The notes beneath the pieces are model-generated. The model saw only the letters and a list, made by a program, of their open reading frames with translations, searched no databases and had not been told where the DNA came from. Positions 8,282 through 17,600 of a stretch of DNA of 40,747 bases are shown in pieces (within the stretch, counting starts at the first letter, position 1; each line of letters opens with the position of its first letter). Position numbers and translations under genes: made by a program. The stretch is from an uncultured bacterium. Its GTDB lineage: Bacteria; Verrucomicrobiota; Kiritimatiellia; RFP12; UBA1067. The DNA lies in NCBI GenBank assembly GCA_902764415.1, contig CACWVU010000026.1:1-40747 (forward strand), in the 5' to 3' direction.

Positions 8282-8409
8282 GGAGAAGGTAGTATACCAT
8301 AATCGCCAAAATGTGCAAGTCGCCAATATTTCATATTGAAAAGTCGCCGCATAATGGATTATAATACTTGACCATAAACTACAAGTTACCAAAAGAAGGA
8401 GTTGCCAGG
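8282..8409. promoter_or_regulatory. Divergent promoter region between AraC regulator and surface-protein gene
   Basis: Minus-strand promoter: TTGCAC (8318-8313), 16 bp, TATACT (8296-8291), with TGG before the -10. Plus-strand promoter: TTGAAA (8336-8341), 18 bp, TATAAT (8360-8365). Direct repeats AAGTCGCC at 8317-8324 and 8341-8348, plus a third TCGCC at 8303, lie between and over the two promoters. This is the usual arrangement of AraC-family half-sites. The ribosome site AAGGAG (8396-8401) serves the gene at 8410. Confidence 0.65.
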
Positions 8410-10278
8410 ATGTACACGCGGCCAGCCAAGCACATCATGGGCGCAATCGCGCTGTTCGCGGCCTTTGCGGCATGGGGGCGGAATATTTCGATCGAATCGG
8501 TCAACCGCAGCGCCGGTGGAGACATCGAGTCGGTGACACTGGGCTTCACCGCCGCCGACGAGCCGTCGTTCCTGTATCTCGTGTCCGATACGGAGGACAA
8601 GGGGACGGACTGGCACAACTGGAGCGGCGTGGAAAAGGTCGCCGTCATCCCCGGCGGCACGACGCGCCACACGCATGAGTTCTTGTCCAAGTGGAGCGGC
8701 ACCGCCAGGTTTTTCCTCCTGAGCGGAGGATCCATATCCATGCCCATCGACAGATGGCTAGACTACGTCGAAGTTGACGGACGCCAGACCGTCGAGACGC
8801 CGTTCGTGGCGACAGGTCTTGCCAGGATCGAGATGGACTACGAACCGACCGCGCTCGACACGGCCTGCGTCTTTTCATGCCGCAATGCATTGGCCGGCCC
8901 TGAATCGACGTACACGCTGTTCTACATTTCGGGCAGTGGCTGGCGCTTCGACTACAGCGGTAACGGCTCCGCCAATACGCCTCTGTCCGAGCCCGGGATA
9001 GACTGCCATATCGTGACGTCGAACGGACAGGCGACGGTGAACGGGACGACGGTGGCGAACCACACGGGGAAAAACTTCTCCAGCGGAGATCTCCTGACGC
9101 TCTTCGGGCTTCGCTACGGCACCACCAAGTACGAGGCCAAGGGCCGTTTTCGAGGTCTCAAGGCATGGTCAACGCACTGGGTGGACGAGACGCTGGCGCT
9201 GGATCTCGTTCCGGCTTCCTCGAACGGCGTCGCTGGCCTCTACAACCGGATAGACGGCACGTTCCTCACCGACCGCGAAGGCGTTGGGCTTACGGCGTCC
9301 GCCGGCGGCACCGATGTCAATGTCGTTCAGGACCAGACCGGGGCGGTGACCGGCAACTTCGGCGCCGAGCGGAATGTGTGCGTGACATCGACTACGCGCG
9401 ACGAGAACAACCGCCTCACTGAAGTCAGCCTCTCAATTACCGCCGGCGCCGCCACCCGCTGGCTCTACGTGGCCCATGGGAACTGCGCAGGCGACGCCGG
9501 CAATCCGGCCAGCTGGAGCGACCGCGACGAAGTCGCCGAGATCCCCGGGGCGACATCGACGACAAATCTGGTCTTCAATGTTCCGGCGGAGTGGAACGGG
9601 CAGATCAGGTTCTTCCTCCTTGAGCACGACGTGATTCCCTGCGACGTGAGATACGAGTACGTGACGGTCGGCGCGTCGAAATACGTCGAGACCCAATTCG
9701 TCCCGACCAGGGACACGAAAACCGAGATGAAGCTGGCGTTCACCGACGTGTCCGCGAACCAGACTCCGTTCTGCGCGCGCGGAACGGCCACGTCGGCCAA
9801 TACCTATACCATGTTCTACATCGCGGACGCGGGCTGGCGGTTCGACTTCGGCACAAGCCAGAACTCGTCCGCGGTCAAGGCGGAGGCGGACCGCGCCTAC
9901 CTCATCGAGACGGATTCCTCGGGCCTGTCGGTTGACGGCAACCAGGTTATCTCGGCGACTGCGGGACAGTTCACGGCCTTGGGGCGCCTGGCGCTCTTTG
10001 CGTCGCACTACGGCAACACCTCGTATGGCAACAACTTCACGGGGCGGTTCTACTCGTTCCGCGCCTGGGACGCGCAGTCCAACCTCGCGCTCGACTTGCT
10101 GCCGTGCAGCGTGAACGGCGAAGTCTGCTTCTACGACAGAGTCAGCAAGACCTACCTGCATCCCAGCGCGGCGATTTCGCCGGATGGCGCGGCGGTTGCC
10201 GACAACGGTTACGCGGTCACGGCCAGCACAGGAACCATGCTGCTGACACCAGGAGGGTTCTTGGTGATCATAAAGTAG
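8410..10278 (+). CDS. Secreted jelly-roll (LamG-like) surface protein, duplicated architecture
   Basis: 622 aa. The signal peptide is MYTRPAKHIMGAIALFAAFA with cleavage near AAWG. Two copies of the module follow: beta-sandwich about 25-115 (FLYLVSDTEDKGTDWHNW; ARFFLLSGG) and jelly roll about 118-295 (DYVEVDGRQTVETPF), then beta-sandwich about 322-412 (LYVAHGNCAGDAGN; IRFFLLEHD) and jelly roll about 415-600 (YEYVTVGASKYVETQF). The jelly rolls end in GLYNRIDGTFL and CFYDRVSKTYL. The C-terminus PGGFLVIIK matches the sister proteins. The start at 8410 is chosen because AAGGAG lies 8 nt upstream and a good promoter lies further up; the frame extends further but would start within the leader. It is the only surface protein of the three on the plus strand, controlled presumably by the divergent AraC regulator. 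Confidence 0.8.
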   Translation: MYTRPAKHIMGAIALFAAFAAWGRNISIESVNRSAGGDIESVTLGFTAADEPSFLYLVSDTEDKGTDWHNWSGVEKVAVIPGGTTRHTHEFLSKWSGTARFFLLSGGSISMPIDRWLDYVEVDGRQTVETPFVATGLARIEMDYEPTALDTACVFSCRNALAGPESTYTLFYISGSGWRFDYSGNGSANTPLSEPGIDCHIVTSNGQATVNGTTVANHTGKNFSSGDLLTLFGLRYGTTKYEAKGRFRGLKAWSTHWVDETLALDLVPASSNGVAGLYNRIDGTFLTDREGVGLTASAGGTDVNVVQDQTGAVTGNFGAERNVCVTSTTRDENNRLTEVSLSITAGAATRWLYVAHGNCAGDAGNPASWSDRDEVAEIPGATSTTNLVFNVPAEWNGQIRFFLLEHDVIPCDVRYEYVTVGASKYVETQFVPTRDTKTEMKLAFTDVSANQTPFCARGTATSANTYTMFYIADAGWRFDFGTSQNSSAVKAEADRAYLIETDSSGLSVDGNQVISATAGQFTALGRLALFASHYGNTSYGNNFTGRFYSFRAWDAQSNLALDLLPCSVNGEVCFYDRVSKTYLHPSAAISPDGAAVADNGYAVTASTGTMLLTPGGFLVIIK

Positions 10279-10300
10279 ACCACTTCAGCACAATGGTCTA
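10276..10300. terminator. Putative bidirectional stem-loop between convergent genes
   Basis: TAGACCA (10276-10282) and TGGTCTA (10294-10300) form a perfect 7-bp inverted repeat around an 11-nt loop. It starts at the stop codon of the surface protein and overlaps the 3' end of the GntR-LacI gene. No strong T-run follows on either strand, so termination is only suggested. Confidence 0.35.
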
Positions 10301-11373
10301 ACCTTGCTCGCCGTGCTTTCCCGCACCACCAGTGGGGCGCTGAGGAACGTCTCGCGCGGCGGCGCGTCGGGGCTGTCGATGCGCGACATGAGCATGCCGA
10401 AGGCGAGGTCGGCGAGCTCGTTGCAGGGCTGGTGGGCGGTGGTGAGCGCCGGCGCGGAGATGGTGGCGTAGTTGACGTCGTCGAAGCCGGCCACCTGGAC
10501 GTCTTCGGGCACGCGGCGGCCGAGCTGCGCGAGCGTGGTGATGAGGAGCCGCGCCTCGCGGTCGTTGTAGCACGCGAACGCATCGGGGCGGAGCGTCCTC
10601 AGGACACGGCGGATCGCCGCGGCGTCGTCCGGCCGCGCGTAGACCGCCGCGCCCTTCACCGTCTTCCCCTCCGCGCCGACCTTGACGCCGAGGTAGCGGT
10701 CCTGCACGCAGGGCGCGTGCTCGCGCTCCATCAGGTAGGCGATGCGCTTCGCGCCGCAGCGGACGAGATGCTCGCCGATGCGCCGCCCAGCCTCGATGTG
10801 GTTCACGGCGGCGAGGTCGTAGCGGCTGCGCTCCGGCGAACGGACGATGTCGCTGTCGAGGAGCACCACCGGCACGCCCGCGGCGTCGAAGACCGCGAGG
10901 ATCCGGCGGTTGATCGCCTCGGCGTTCCTTACCAGCTCGACCGGCTGGAAGATTACGCCGTTCACGCCGGTCTCGACGAACTCCTCCGCCGCGGCGCAGA
11001 CCCGGTCGATGCGGCGCGCGACGGCGTCGCCAGAGAGGTCCGCGAAGAGCAGCGCGAGCCCGTTCAGCTGGCAGAGGTGGGAGACGCGGCGCGCGATCGG
11101 CGCGAAGAGCTCGCAGTAGTCGCTGCCGTGGACGATGAGGCCGATGCGGCCGAACTCGCCAGCGGCCTTGCGCGTCAGCGCGGTGCGGGCGCCGCGGCGA
11201 CGCTTGACGAGCCCGCGCCGCACCAGCTCGTCGTACACCTTGATGACCGTCTTGCGCCCGACGGCAAACCGCCGCGCCGACATGTTTTCGCTCGGGAACT
11301 CCGAGTCCCTGTACTTCCCCGCCCGGATCTCGTCCAGCAGCGTTTTCAGGACAGATGAATACTTGGTCTCCAT
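10285..11373 (-). CDS. GntR-type winged-helix regulator with LacI-type sugar-binding domain
   Basis: 362 aa. Residues 1-70 are a GntR winged helix (SEFPSENMSARRFAVGRKTVIKVYDELVRRGLVKRRRG). From about 75 the protein is a periplasmic-binding-fold sensor of LacI type (RIGLIVHGSDYCELFAPIARR; GVNGVIFQPVE; GVPVVLLDSD; RPDAFACYNDREA; VAGFDDVNYATISAPALTTAHQP). This architecture is known from AraR-type arabinose regulators, so the ligand is probably a sugar, which the sequence cannot identify. The ATG at 11373 lies 11 nt after TATAAT without a ribosome site. The promoter carries the TTGTGCGCACAA palindrome also found upstream of the surface-protein gene at 6379, suggesting that this regulator controls itself and that gene. 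Confidence 0.85.
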   Translation of the reverse strand: METKYSSVLKTLLDEIRAGKYRDSEFPSENMSARRFAVGRKTVIKVYDELVRRGLVKRRRGARTALTRKAAGEFGRIGLIVHGSDYCELFAPIARRVSHLCQLNGLALLFADLSGDAVARRIDRVCAAAEEFVETGVNGVIFQPVELVRNAEAINRRILAVFDAAGVPVVLLDSDIVRSPERSRYDLAAVNHIEAGRRIGEHLVRCGAKRIAYLMEREHAPCVQDRYLGVKVGAEGKTVKGAAVYARPDDAAAIRRVLRTLRPDAFACYNDREARLLITTLAQLGRRVPEDVQVAGFDDVNYATISAPALTTAHQPCNELADLAFGMLMSRIDSPDAPPRETFLSAPLVVRESTASKVRPLC

Positions 11374-11384
11374 GGCTGTGCTGA

Positions 11385-11393
11385 ATTATAGCA
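11385..11393 (-). promoter_or_regulatory. Extended -10 promoter (TGC-TATAAT), near-leaderless
   Basis: The minus strand reads TGCTATAATTCAG, with 11 nt between the -10 and the ATG of the GntR-LacI gene. The expected transcription start leaves a leader of about 4-5 nt. Confidence 0.65.
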
Positions 11394-11416
11394 TATCCGC
11401 CGCACAAAAATCTCGC

Positions 11417-11428
11417 TTGTGCGCACAA
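11417..11428. promoter_or_regulatory. Putative operator palindrome TTGTGCGCACAA (second copy)
   Basis: Identical to the 12-bp palindrome at 6437-6448 and, like it, 26 nt upstream of the -10. The conserved block extends on one side through CTTTCTG and CCGCGGC, so about 27 positions are shared between the two promoters with a single inserted base. Confidence 0.55.
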
Positions 11429-11444
11429 CTTTCTGTCCGCGGCG

Positions 11445-11463
11445 GCGCGGCAAAGTGCCGCGC
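11445..11463 (-). terminator. Stem-loop at the end of the Bat operon
   Basis: GCGCGGCA (11445-11452) and TGCCGCGC (11456-11463) form a perfect 8-bp stem with a 3-nt loop directly after the TAG stop of the last operon gene. There is no T-run, so it may terminate poorly or protect the 3' end. Confidence 0.4.
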
Positions 11464-14400
11464 TACTCGGCGAGTTTCAGGAAGTAGCTGCGGACGAGCT
11501 CGCGGTATTCGGCGGGGATGTCCTTGAGGTCGCGCTCGCCCAGGCCGTCCTTCGCCGCACCCTTGATCTTGAACCAGCCCAGGCGCTCCAGCAGCTGCCG
11601 CGCCGCCTCCGGGTCATCATGGCGCTCCAGCTTGCGCGCAAGTTCCGAAATCTCCGCCGCCACTCCGCCGCCGCCGGACCGCGACTCCTCGCCAGACTGT
11701 CCTCTGGACTCCATCTCGCCCTGCGACTGCCCCGACGACTGCTGTTCCTCGGGCATGCCCAGCGCCTTCGCCTGCCGCGCCGCCTCGCGCCGCATCGCCT
11801 CCGCCGCCTCCGCCGCCTTCGCGCCAACGGCACTGCCGCGACAATTCGCCTGAGCGTCTGACTGCGACGGTTCCGAAGACTGCGACTGCTCAGAAGACTG
11901 TGACTGCTCAGAGGACTGCGACTGCTCGGAGGACTGCGACTTCTCGGAAGATTGCGATTGCCCGGAGGACTGCGATTGCTCGGCGGACTGCGATTGCTCG
12001 GAAGATTGCGATTGCTCGGCGGACTGCGACGACGCCGAAGATTGCGACTGTTCCGAAGACTGCGACTGATTGGCTGGCTGTGACGGATCGGCGCGGGACT
12101 TTTCGCGCGCGGCGAGCTCCGCCTCGGCCGCCTTCCTCGCCTTGGACTGGCTGGCGACGGCGTCGTTCTTGGCGCTGTCGGCCGACATCGCGCCCTTCCT
12201 TTCCTCGGTCGCGGCGTGCTGGGCTTCCTTGGCCGCCTCTCCCGCCTCTGCCTGCTCCAGGAGGTCCTCGGCGCGGGACTGCGCGGCGGCGGCCTGGCGC
12301 ATAAGCTCTTCGCGCGCCTTGGCGTCGCCGTTCGCGCTGGCGTCGGCGATCTTCCTCTCCGCCTCCTTCTCGGCGGCGACGGCCTTGGCGAGCGCTTCGT
12401 CGCGGCGACGGGAGAGCTCGCTTTCCAGCCTTTCGAGCGCCTGGGCCTTCTTGTCTTCGCTGAGGTTCCTGTTCGCGGCGGTTTGCAGCCGGCTCTTGAG
12501 CTCGTCCATCAGTTCGGTGGCCCTGGACATCTTCCGGCGCGCGGAGTCGATGTCGCCGTCCGGGACCTTCCGCGCAAGGTCGTTCGCCTGCATCGCCGCC
12601 GCCGTCTCCATGCGCTTCCACGCCTCGAGCTTGTTGGCGTCGGTGGGCTGTTCGCGGACGATGTCCTCGGCGGCGCGCGCAAGGGCTTCCTGGCGGGCCG
12701 CGAGGTCCCTGGTCTTCTCCAGGTTCTCGAGCTTCTGCACCCGCTCGCGGATCGGCGCGTCCATCTTCTGAAGAGCCTCCATCGCCTCGCGCATCTCTGC
12801 GGCGGCGGCCTCGAGCGCGTCGGCGCGGCGGGAAATCTCGTCGAACTGCGCGGACTCCAGCCGCTCCTGCGCCGGGGTGAGCTTCTCCTCGCGCACCGAC
12901 TTGAGCATGTCGGCGATCGGCTCGAAGCGCCGGTCCTCGCGAAGCCGCTCCTCGAGCTCGTCGACGCGCCGGCGCGCCTCTGACGCCTCGTGCACCGCGT
13001 TCTCCACTGCCCTGTCGGCGTTCTCCCTCACCTTCTGCTCGCGGCGGATCTGGTCCTTCGCCAGATTCGCCTGGCGGACCGCGTCGGAGAGCCGCCGACG
13101 CGCCTCCTCCAGCAGCCTGCGCGTGGCGGCGGCCTCCTCGGAAAGGCTCTGCATGTCGGGGCTCGCGGCGTTCATCTCGAGCTGCACCACGACCGGCGTC
13201 GACGTGGCGGCGTGGGGGCCGCCGCGCTCGACGGGGAAGCAGTCGCGCACCACGACGTCGAACGCGACGGTGCGCACGCCCGAGAGGTCGAGGGTGGAGA
13301 GGTCGATCTCGTCCGCCCCCTTCCAGAGCGAGGCGCCGGTCTTCGCGAACGACGCCAGCGGCCGCAGCTCGCGCCAGCCGCCGCCGCCCGCCCGCCAGCG
13401 CAGCACCGCGCCGGCAACTCCGATGTCGTCGCTTGCCGAGACCGCAAGCGGGAACTTGACGTACGGCGCGAGGCGCAGGGTCTTCGCCGCGGGTCGCTCC
13501 ACGACCACGGTCGGCGGGGTGTCGAGGAAGCTCCTGAGCTGTCCGCCGCGGCGCGGCGCGGCGAAGCCCTCCTCGCCGACGAGGTCGAGCGTCCAGGACG
13601 ACACGCGGTTGGAGACCATCTCGTGGGCGTCGGCCGGGCGGCCGTCGACGCGCAGCGACGCCTTCACCGCGCGGCCGCCGAGGTCGAGCGCGAAGGAGAC
13701 GCGCGAGCCCTCGACCGCCTCCAGGGCGGACACGTCGTCGTTGGAGACCACGCTCGGCGAGCGGCCGGTGTAGGCGGGGTATTCGATGCGGGCGGAGAAC
13801 GACTCGTACCGCGGCATTTCGCAGACGCGCACAGTGTAGTGGCGCGTGACCGCGGGCCCCGCGCTCACCCGGTAGCGCCACTCCGGCTCGGAGAGGTCGG
13901 CGATTGCCTCGTAGACGCCGTCCTTCATCTCGTCGGCGAACTCCTCGCCCCAGCCGAGCGCGGTGCGGCGCGAGATGCGGATGCTCGGCGCGTAGTGGAG
14001 GCCGTCGGCGACGGCAGCCTCGATGCGCACGACCGTGCCGGCGAGCGCGACGACGTCGCCCGGCTTCACGGCGATGTCGCCGGAGTAGAGGTTGCCGACG
14101 TCGACCCACGGCGCGACCGCGCGCACGAAGAGCCGTCCCGCGAGATGCGGCGCAAGCACGAAGGAGAGGAGGAGCAACAGCGCGATCGCGCCCAGCGCCT
14201 TCAGCCGCCGGATGATTGTGCGGGAAGTGAACTCGCGCTCCGCGTCGACTGCCGCGGCCGCGGCGGCGGCCTTGGCGGAGAGGATGCCAACCAAGGCCTC
14301 GGAGAAGCCAGGCCGCCCGTCGCCGCGCGCGGCGGAGTCCACGAGCTCGACGAGCGTCGTGAGGCACTCCTCGTGCTCGGGGTGGCGCGCGTCGAGGATC

Positions 14401-14672
14401 TTTGCCATCCGCCGCGCGTCGAGCCGACGCGAGAGCGGGCGCGCGAGGAAGAGCCACGCCGCCGCGAAGACGCAGGCGTAGAGCGCGGCGGAAAGCAGCC
14501 AGCGCGCGGCGTCGGAGTAGAGCGTGAAGCAGGCGTCGACGGACATCGCTGCCAGCGTTGCCGCAATCGCCACGGCCAGCGTCGCCGCGATTCCGCGCAG
14601 CAGGTAGATGCGCCGGACGCGCCGGACCGACGCGTCGAGCAGCGACTTAACTTTGTCGGGCATTGCGATCAT
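11463..14672 (-). CDS. Large membrane-anchored coiled-coil protein (DUF4175-like) of the Bat operon
   Basis: 1069 aa. Transmembrane segments lie at about 25-45, 56-76 and 158-178. A beta-rich region follows (about 185-495, including DIAVKPGDVVALAGTVVRIEAAV, YPAYTGRSPSVV and TPPTVVVERPA). From about 505 to 865 the protein is a long charged coiled coil (RRLLEEARRRLSDAVRQAN; RVDELEERLRED). Residues 868-939 are twelve Ser/Gln-rich hexapeptides. The C-terminus (LARKLERHDDPEAARQLLERLGW ... YRELVRSYF) is helical. This layout matches the DUF4175-type proteins found next to MoxR/DUF58/vWA genes. The ATG at 14672 overlaps the upstream stop (ATGA), with AGGGG before it. The protein presumably works in the cell envelope with the vWA protein; its biochemical role is unknown. 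An open frame continuing to 18053 is an out-of-frame shadow of the upstream gene. Confidence 0.75.
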   Translation of the reverse strand: MIAMPDKVKSLLDASVRRVRRIYLLRGIAATLAVAIAATLAAMSVDACFTLYSDAARWLLSAALYACVFAAAWLFLARPLSRRLDARRMAKILDARHPEHEECLTTLVELVDSAARGDGRPGFSEALVGILSAKAAAAAAAVDAEREFTSRTIIRRLKALGAIALLLLLSFVLAPHLAGRLFVRAVAPWVDVGNLYSGDIAVKPGDVVALAGTVVRIEAAVADGLHYAPSIRISRRTALGWGEEFADEMKDGVYEAIADLSEPEWRYRVSAGPAVTRHYTVRVCEMPRYESFSARIEYPAYTGRSPSVVSNDDVSALEAVEGSRVSFALDLGGRAVKASLRVDGRPADAHEMVSNRVSSWTLDLVGEEGFAAPRRGGQLRSFLDTPPTVVVERPAAKTLRLAPYVKFPLAVSASDDIGVAGAVLRWRAGGGGWRELRPLASFAKTGASLWKGADEIDLSTLDLSGVRTVAFDVVVRDCFPVERGGPHAATSTPVVVQLEMNAASPDMQSLSEEAAATRRLLEEARRRLSDAVRQANLAKDQIRREQKVRENADRAVENAVHEASEARRRVDELEERLREDRRFEPIADMLKSVREEKLTPAQERLESAQFDEISRRADALEAAAAEMREAMEALQKMDAPIRERVQKLENLEKTRDLAARQEALARAAEDIVREQPTDANKLEAWKRMETAAAMQANDLARKVPDGDIDSARRKMSRATELMDELKSRLQTAANRNLSEDKKAQALERLESELSRRRDEALAKAVAAEKEAERKIADASANGDAKAREELMRQAAAAQSRAEDLLEQAEAGEAAKEAQHAATEERKGAMSADSAKNDAVASQSKARKAAEAELAAREKSRADPSQPANQSQSSEQSQSSASSQSAEQSQSSEQSQSAEQSQSSGQSQSSEKSQSSEQSQSSEQSQSSEQSQSSEPSQSDAQANCRGSAVGAKAAEAAEAMRREAARQAKALGMPEEQQSSGQSQGEMESRGQSGEESRSGGGGVAAEISELARKLERHDDPEAARQLLERLGWFKIKGAAKDGLGERDLKDIPAEYRELVRSYFLKLAE
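11856..12069 (-). repeat. Coding 18-bp tandem repeat (Ser/Gln hexapeptide)
   Basis: About twelve 18-bp units encode QSQSSE-type hexapeptides (variants SAE, SSG, KSQSSE, PSQSDA) at residues 868-939 of the DUF4175-like protein. Units differ mainly at third codon positions, so the repeat is old enough to have drifted or is maintained for protein sequence. Copy number may vary between strains. Confidence 0.85.
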
Positions 14673-17600
14673 GCGAGACCCCTCCGTTTCCTCAGCGTCC
14701 AGACGGCGATCAGCGCCAGCGCCAGAAGGACGAGCCCGGCCGGGTGATCCCACACCGCGTCGTCGACGCGTTCGACGATCTCGCTGCGGCCAGCGCCGAA
14801 GGCGTCGTCCAGTTCCGAGAGGTCGTCGCCCGCGGCAAACACCGAGCCGCCGGTAAGCCGCGCCATCGCCTTCGGCGCGGCATCGTCGGCCGCCGGGCGC
14901 GCGTACTCGACCGGCGCGGTGCCGCGGTCGACGGCGAAGCGGGTGGCGAGCGGGCGCGGCCATTCGTCGCCGAGCAGCTCCTCCACCGCCGGCGCCAAGA
15001 CCGTCGCCTCGTATCCGCCCTCCTTCTCGGTGGCGTCGAACTCCGCCTCGTAGATTCCGTTCGCGCCGGGCCGCTCGACGAGGTCGACCGTGCGCAGCGA
15101 GCCGTCGGGCAGCTTCACCTCGGCCTTGGCCTTCGCCCCGGCGACCGGCATGAAGTCCTTGTCCGAGAACCTCGCCATCAGCTTCACCGTCTCGCCCGGC
15201 AGGCAGCGAAGCGAGTCGGTGCCGACGCGGGCGCGCTGGTTGCCGTCGCGCAGCTTCTCGCCCGCCCCCCAGCGCAGCACGTTGCCCCAGAAGCGGTGGT
15301 GGTAGGTGTCGCCGTGGCGGTAGCGCAGGAGCCACGTCTCGTCGGTCGAGAAGAACGCCACCTTGCCGCGGCCGGCCCCGCGCACGGTCAGAAGCGGCGC
15401 GGCGAGGGCGGTGGAGTCGCCAGCGAAGAGCAGCACCTCCGCGCCGGGCTTCGCGGCCACGCCCTCCACCCTTCCGTGCGCCGGCGGCAGCGAGCCCCAG
15501 ACGCGCTCGTTCTCGGACGGCGACGACGAGACAGCGGTCGCGGGGTGGCCGCGGCCGGACGGCGTCAGCGCGAACGGCGTCTTCGCGGCGACCCAGCGGG
15601 CGGACACGGCGCCCGACTCGTTCGTCAGGGCGAGCGGCAGAAGCCCGGACAGCGGGCCCGCGGCGTAGTCGTAAGGCATGTGCCGCTCGCCCGCGGTCAG
15701 CACGAGCAGCGCGCCGCGCTCCTCGACGCAGTAGCGGATGTCCTCGCAGACCTCGTCCGTCAGCACGTCGCGCCCGAGGTCGCCGAGCACGATCACGTCG
15801 AACTTCCTCCAGTCGTCGCGGGTCTTCGGCAGCGCGCCGGCCTCGGCCTCGCCGAACGGCCGCGTCGCGTCCGCCGGCGCCGTGTTCGCCGGAGCGCCGC
15901 CCGCCAGCTTGTCCGGCTCGGCGAGCACGTACTGGAGGTGGACCGACTTGTCGCGGGCGAAGAAGAGGTTGCGCAGGTACCGGAACTCCCAGCGCGGACG
16001 GCGGTCGGCGACGAGCACGTTGGTGCGGTCGTCGGAGACCGAGACCTCGAACGGCCATTCGTCGTTCCGCGGCTCGAGGTCGCCTTCCGGCGGCTCGATC
16101 GCGACGCGGTAGCCCCTGACGCCCTTCCCGCCCGGGTCGTGGACGAAGCGGACGTCCTTCGTCCAGGCGTCGGAGTCCACGTCGAGCTCGCGGCGGTCCA
16201 GGGTCTCCTCGCCCTCCATCAGCTTCACGACGACGCGCCGGCCCTTGAGCCCGTCCGCGCGGATGCGCGCCACCGGGCGCACCTTGTCGCCGAGGAAGAC
16301 GTTCTCGACCACGGAGAGCGCCTCGACCGCGGCGTCCGTGCGGTTGGTGGGATTGCCCACGACGACGCTCGAGACCTTGGCGCCGAGCCGGGCGAAGCGC
16401 CGCGCCGCCGCCGAGGGTCCGGCGTCCGACGTGTCGCGGCCGTCGGTCACGAACACCGCGCCGGCGAGCTCCTCGGACGGAATGCGCGCGAGGGCGAGCT
16501 CGAGCGCGGCGGAGAAGTCGGTGGTCCGGTCGCCGAACTCGAACGGCTCCACGTCGTACCTGCCCAGAAGCCGTTCCTCGAGCCTGGCGGCGATGTTCGT
16601 CGCCGCGGCGTAGCGCGTCGCCTGGACGCCGTCCTCGCCCGCTCCCGCGTCCGCGCGCTGCATCGAGAGCGAGCGGTCGGCGAACACCGCGACGCGACGG
16701 TGCAGGCTGCGGGTGACGTCGTGGGTCCAGGAGACGTGCGCGAGCATCCAGAGGAGCGAGAGGAGCGCGACGGCGCGGAGCGCGGCGCGGGGGAGCGAGG
16801 GGACGTGGCCGCCGCGTTCGGCGTCGATCCGCCGGCAGAGCAGCATCTCGGCGAGGAGCAGGACGAGCGCGAGGACGGCGAACGGACGCCAGATCTCGAC
16901 GCCGAAGCTGCGGCCGACGACGGCGGCCATCAGGTCGTCGAGGCTGCGCGCGAAGCCGAGATCGACCGAGACGGCCAGGGTGTCGAGCTCGTCCTGCGTG
17001 AGCGGCTTGAGCTCGCCCTCGCGCGAGCGCCAGCGCGTGTCGACCGCCGCGGAGACGGAGTTCGTGGCCGCGACCGAGTAGACGAGCTCGTGCGCGAACG
17101 GCACGAAGAGCGGGCGGGCCGGGAAGGTCGTCCACTTCAGGTCGAACGGCAGCGCCGTGACCACGGTGCGCCCCTTGCCGAACGCGGCGGACAAGACCGC
17201 CGGCGCGCCGTCGGAGAAGCGCGCGGCGACGTCGACGCCCTTCCTGAGAGCGGACTCGTCGAACTCGGCGCGGCCGGAGACCGGAGCGCCCTCGAAGGCG
17301 ACGTCCGAAAGGCTGTGGTTCCAGTTCGTCCAGGCCGCGGCGAAGAGCTCGTTGGTGTAGAATGACGCCTGGGCGCGCTCGCCGGGAACGACAACGAGCC
17401 CGCCGCCGCCGCCGACCCACTTCGAGAGGTTCTGCACCGCGCGCGGCGAGAGGAACGGCACGTCGCAGAGCGCCACCGCCTCGACGCCGGAGAAGACGGC
17501 GGGGTTTTCGAGCTCGACCGCGCGGACCGTGCGCGGCTTGACGAGGAAGACGGCGTTGGTGCCCTTCAGCTCGGGGCGCAGCGCGGCCTCGAGGAAGGCG

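Noticed and set aside
11856..12069. CRISPR-like array
   Set aside because: The 18-bp units are contiguous without spacers and stay in frame in a coding region.
14663..17365. Plus-strand 900-codon open frame opposite the double vWA gene
   Set aside because: Composition is typical of a shadow frame (runs of RAD, RRR, EHL) and no motif is seen. The minus strand holds a well-supported gene.
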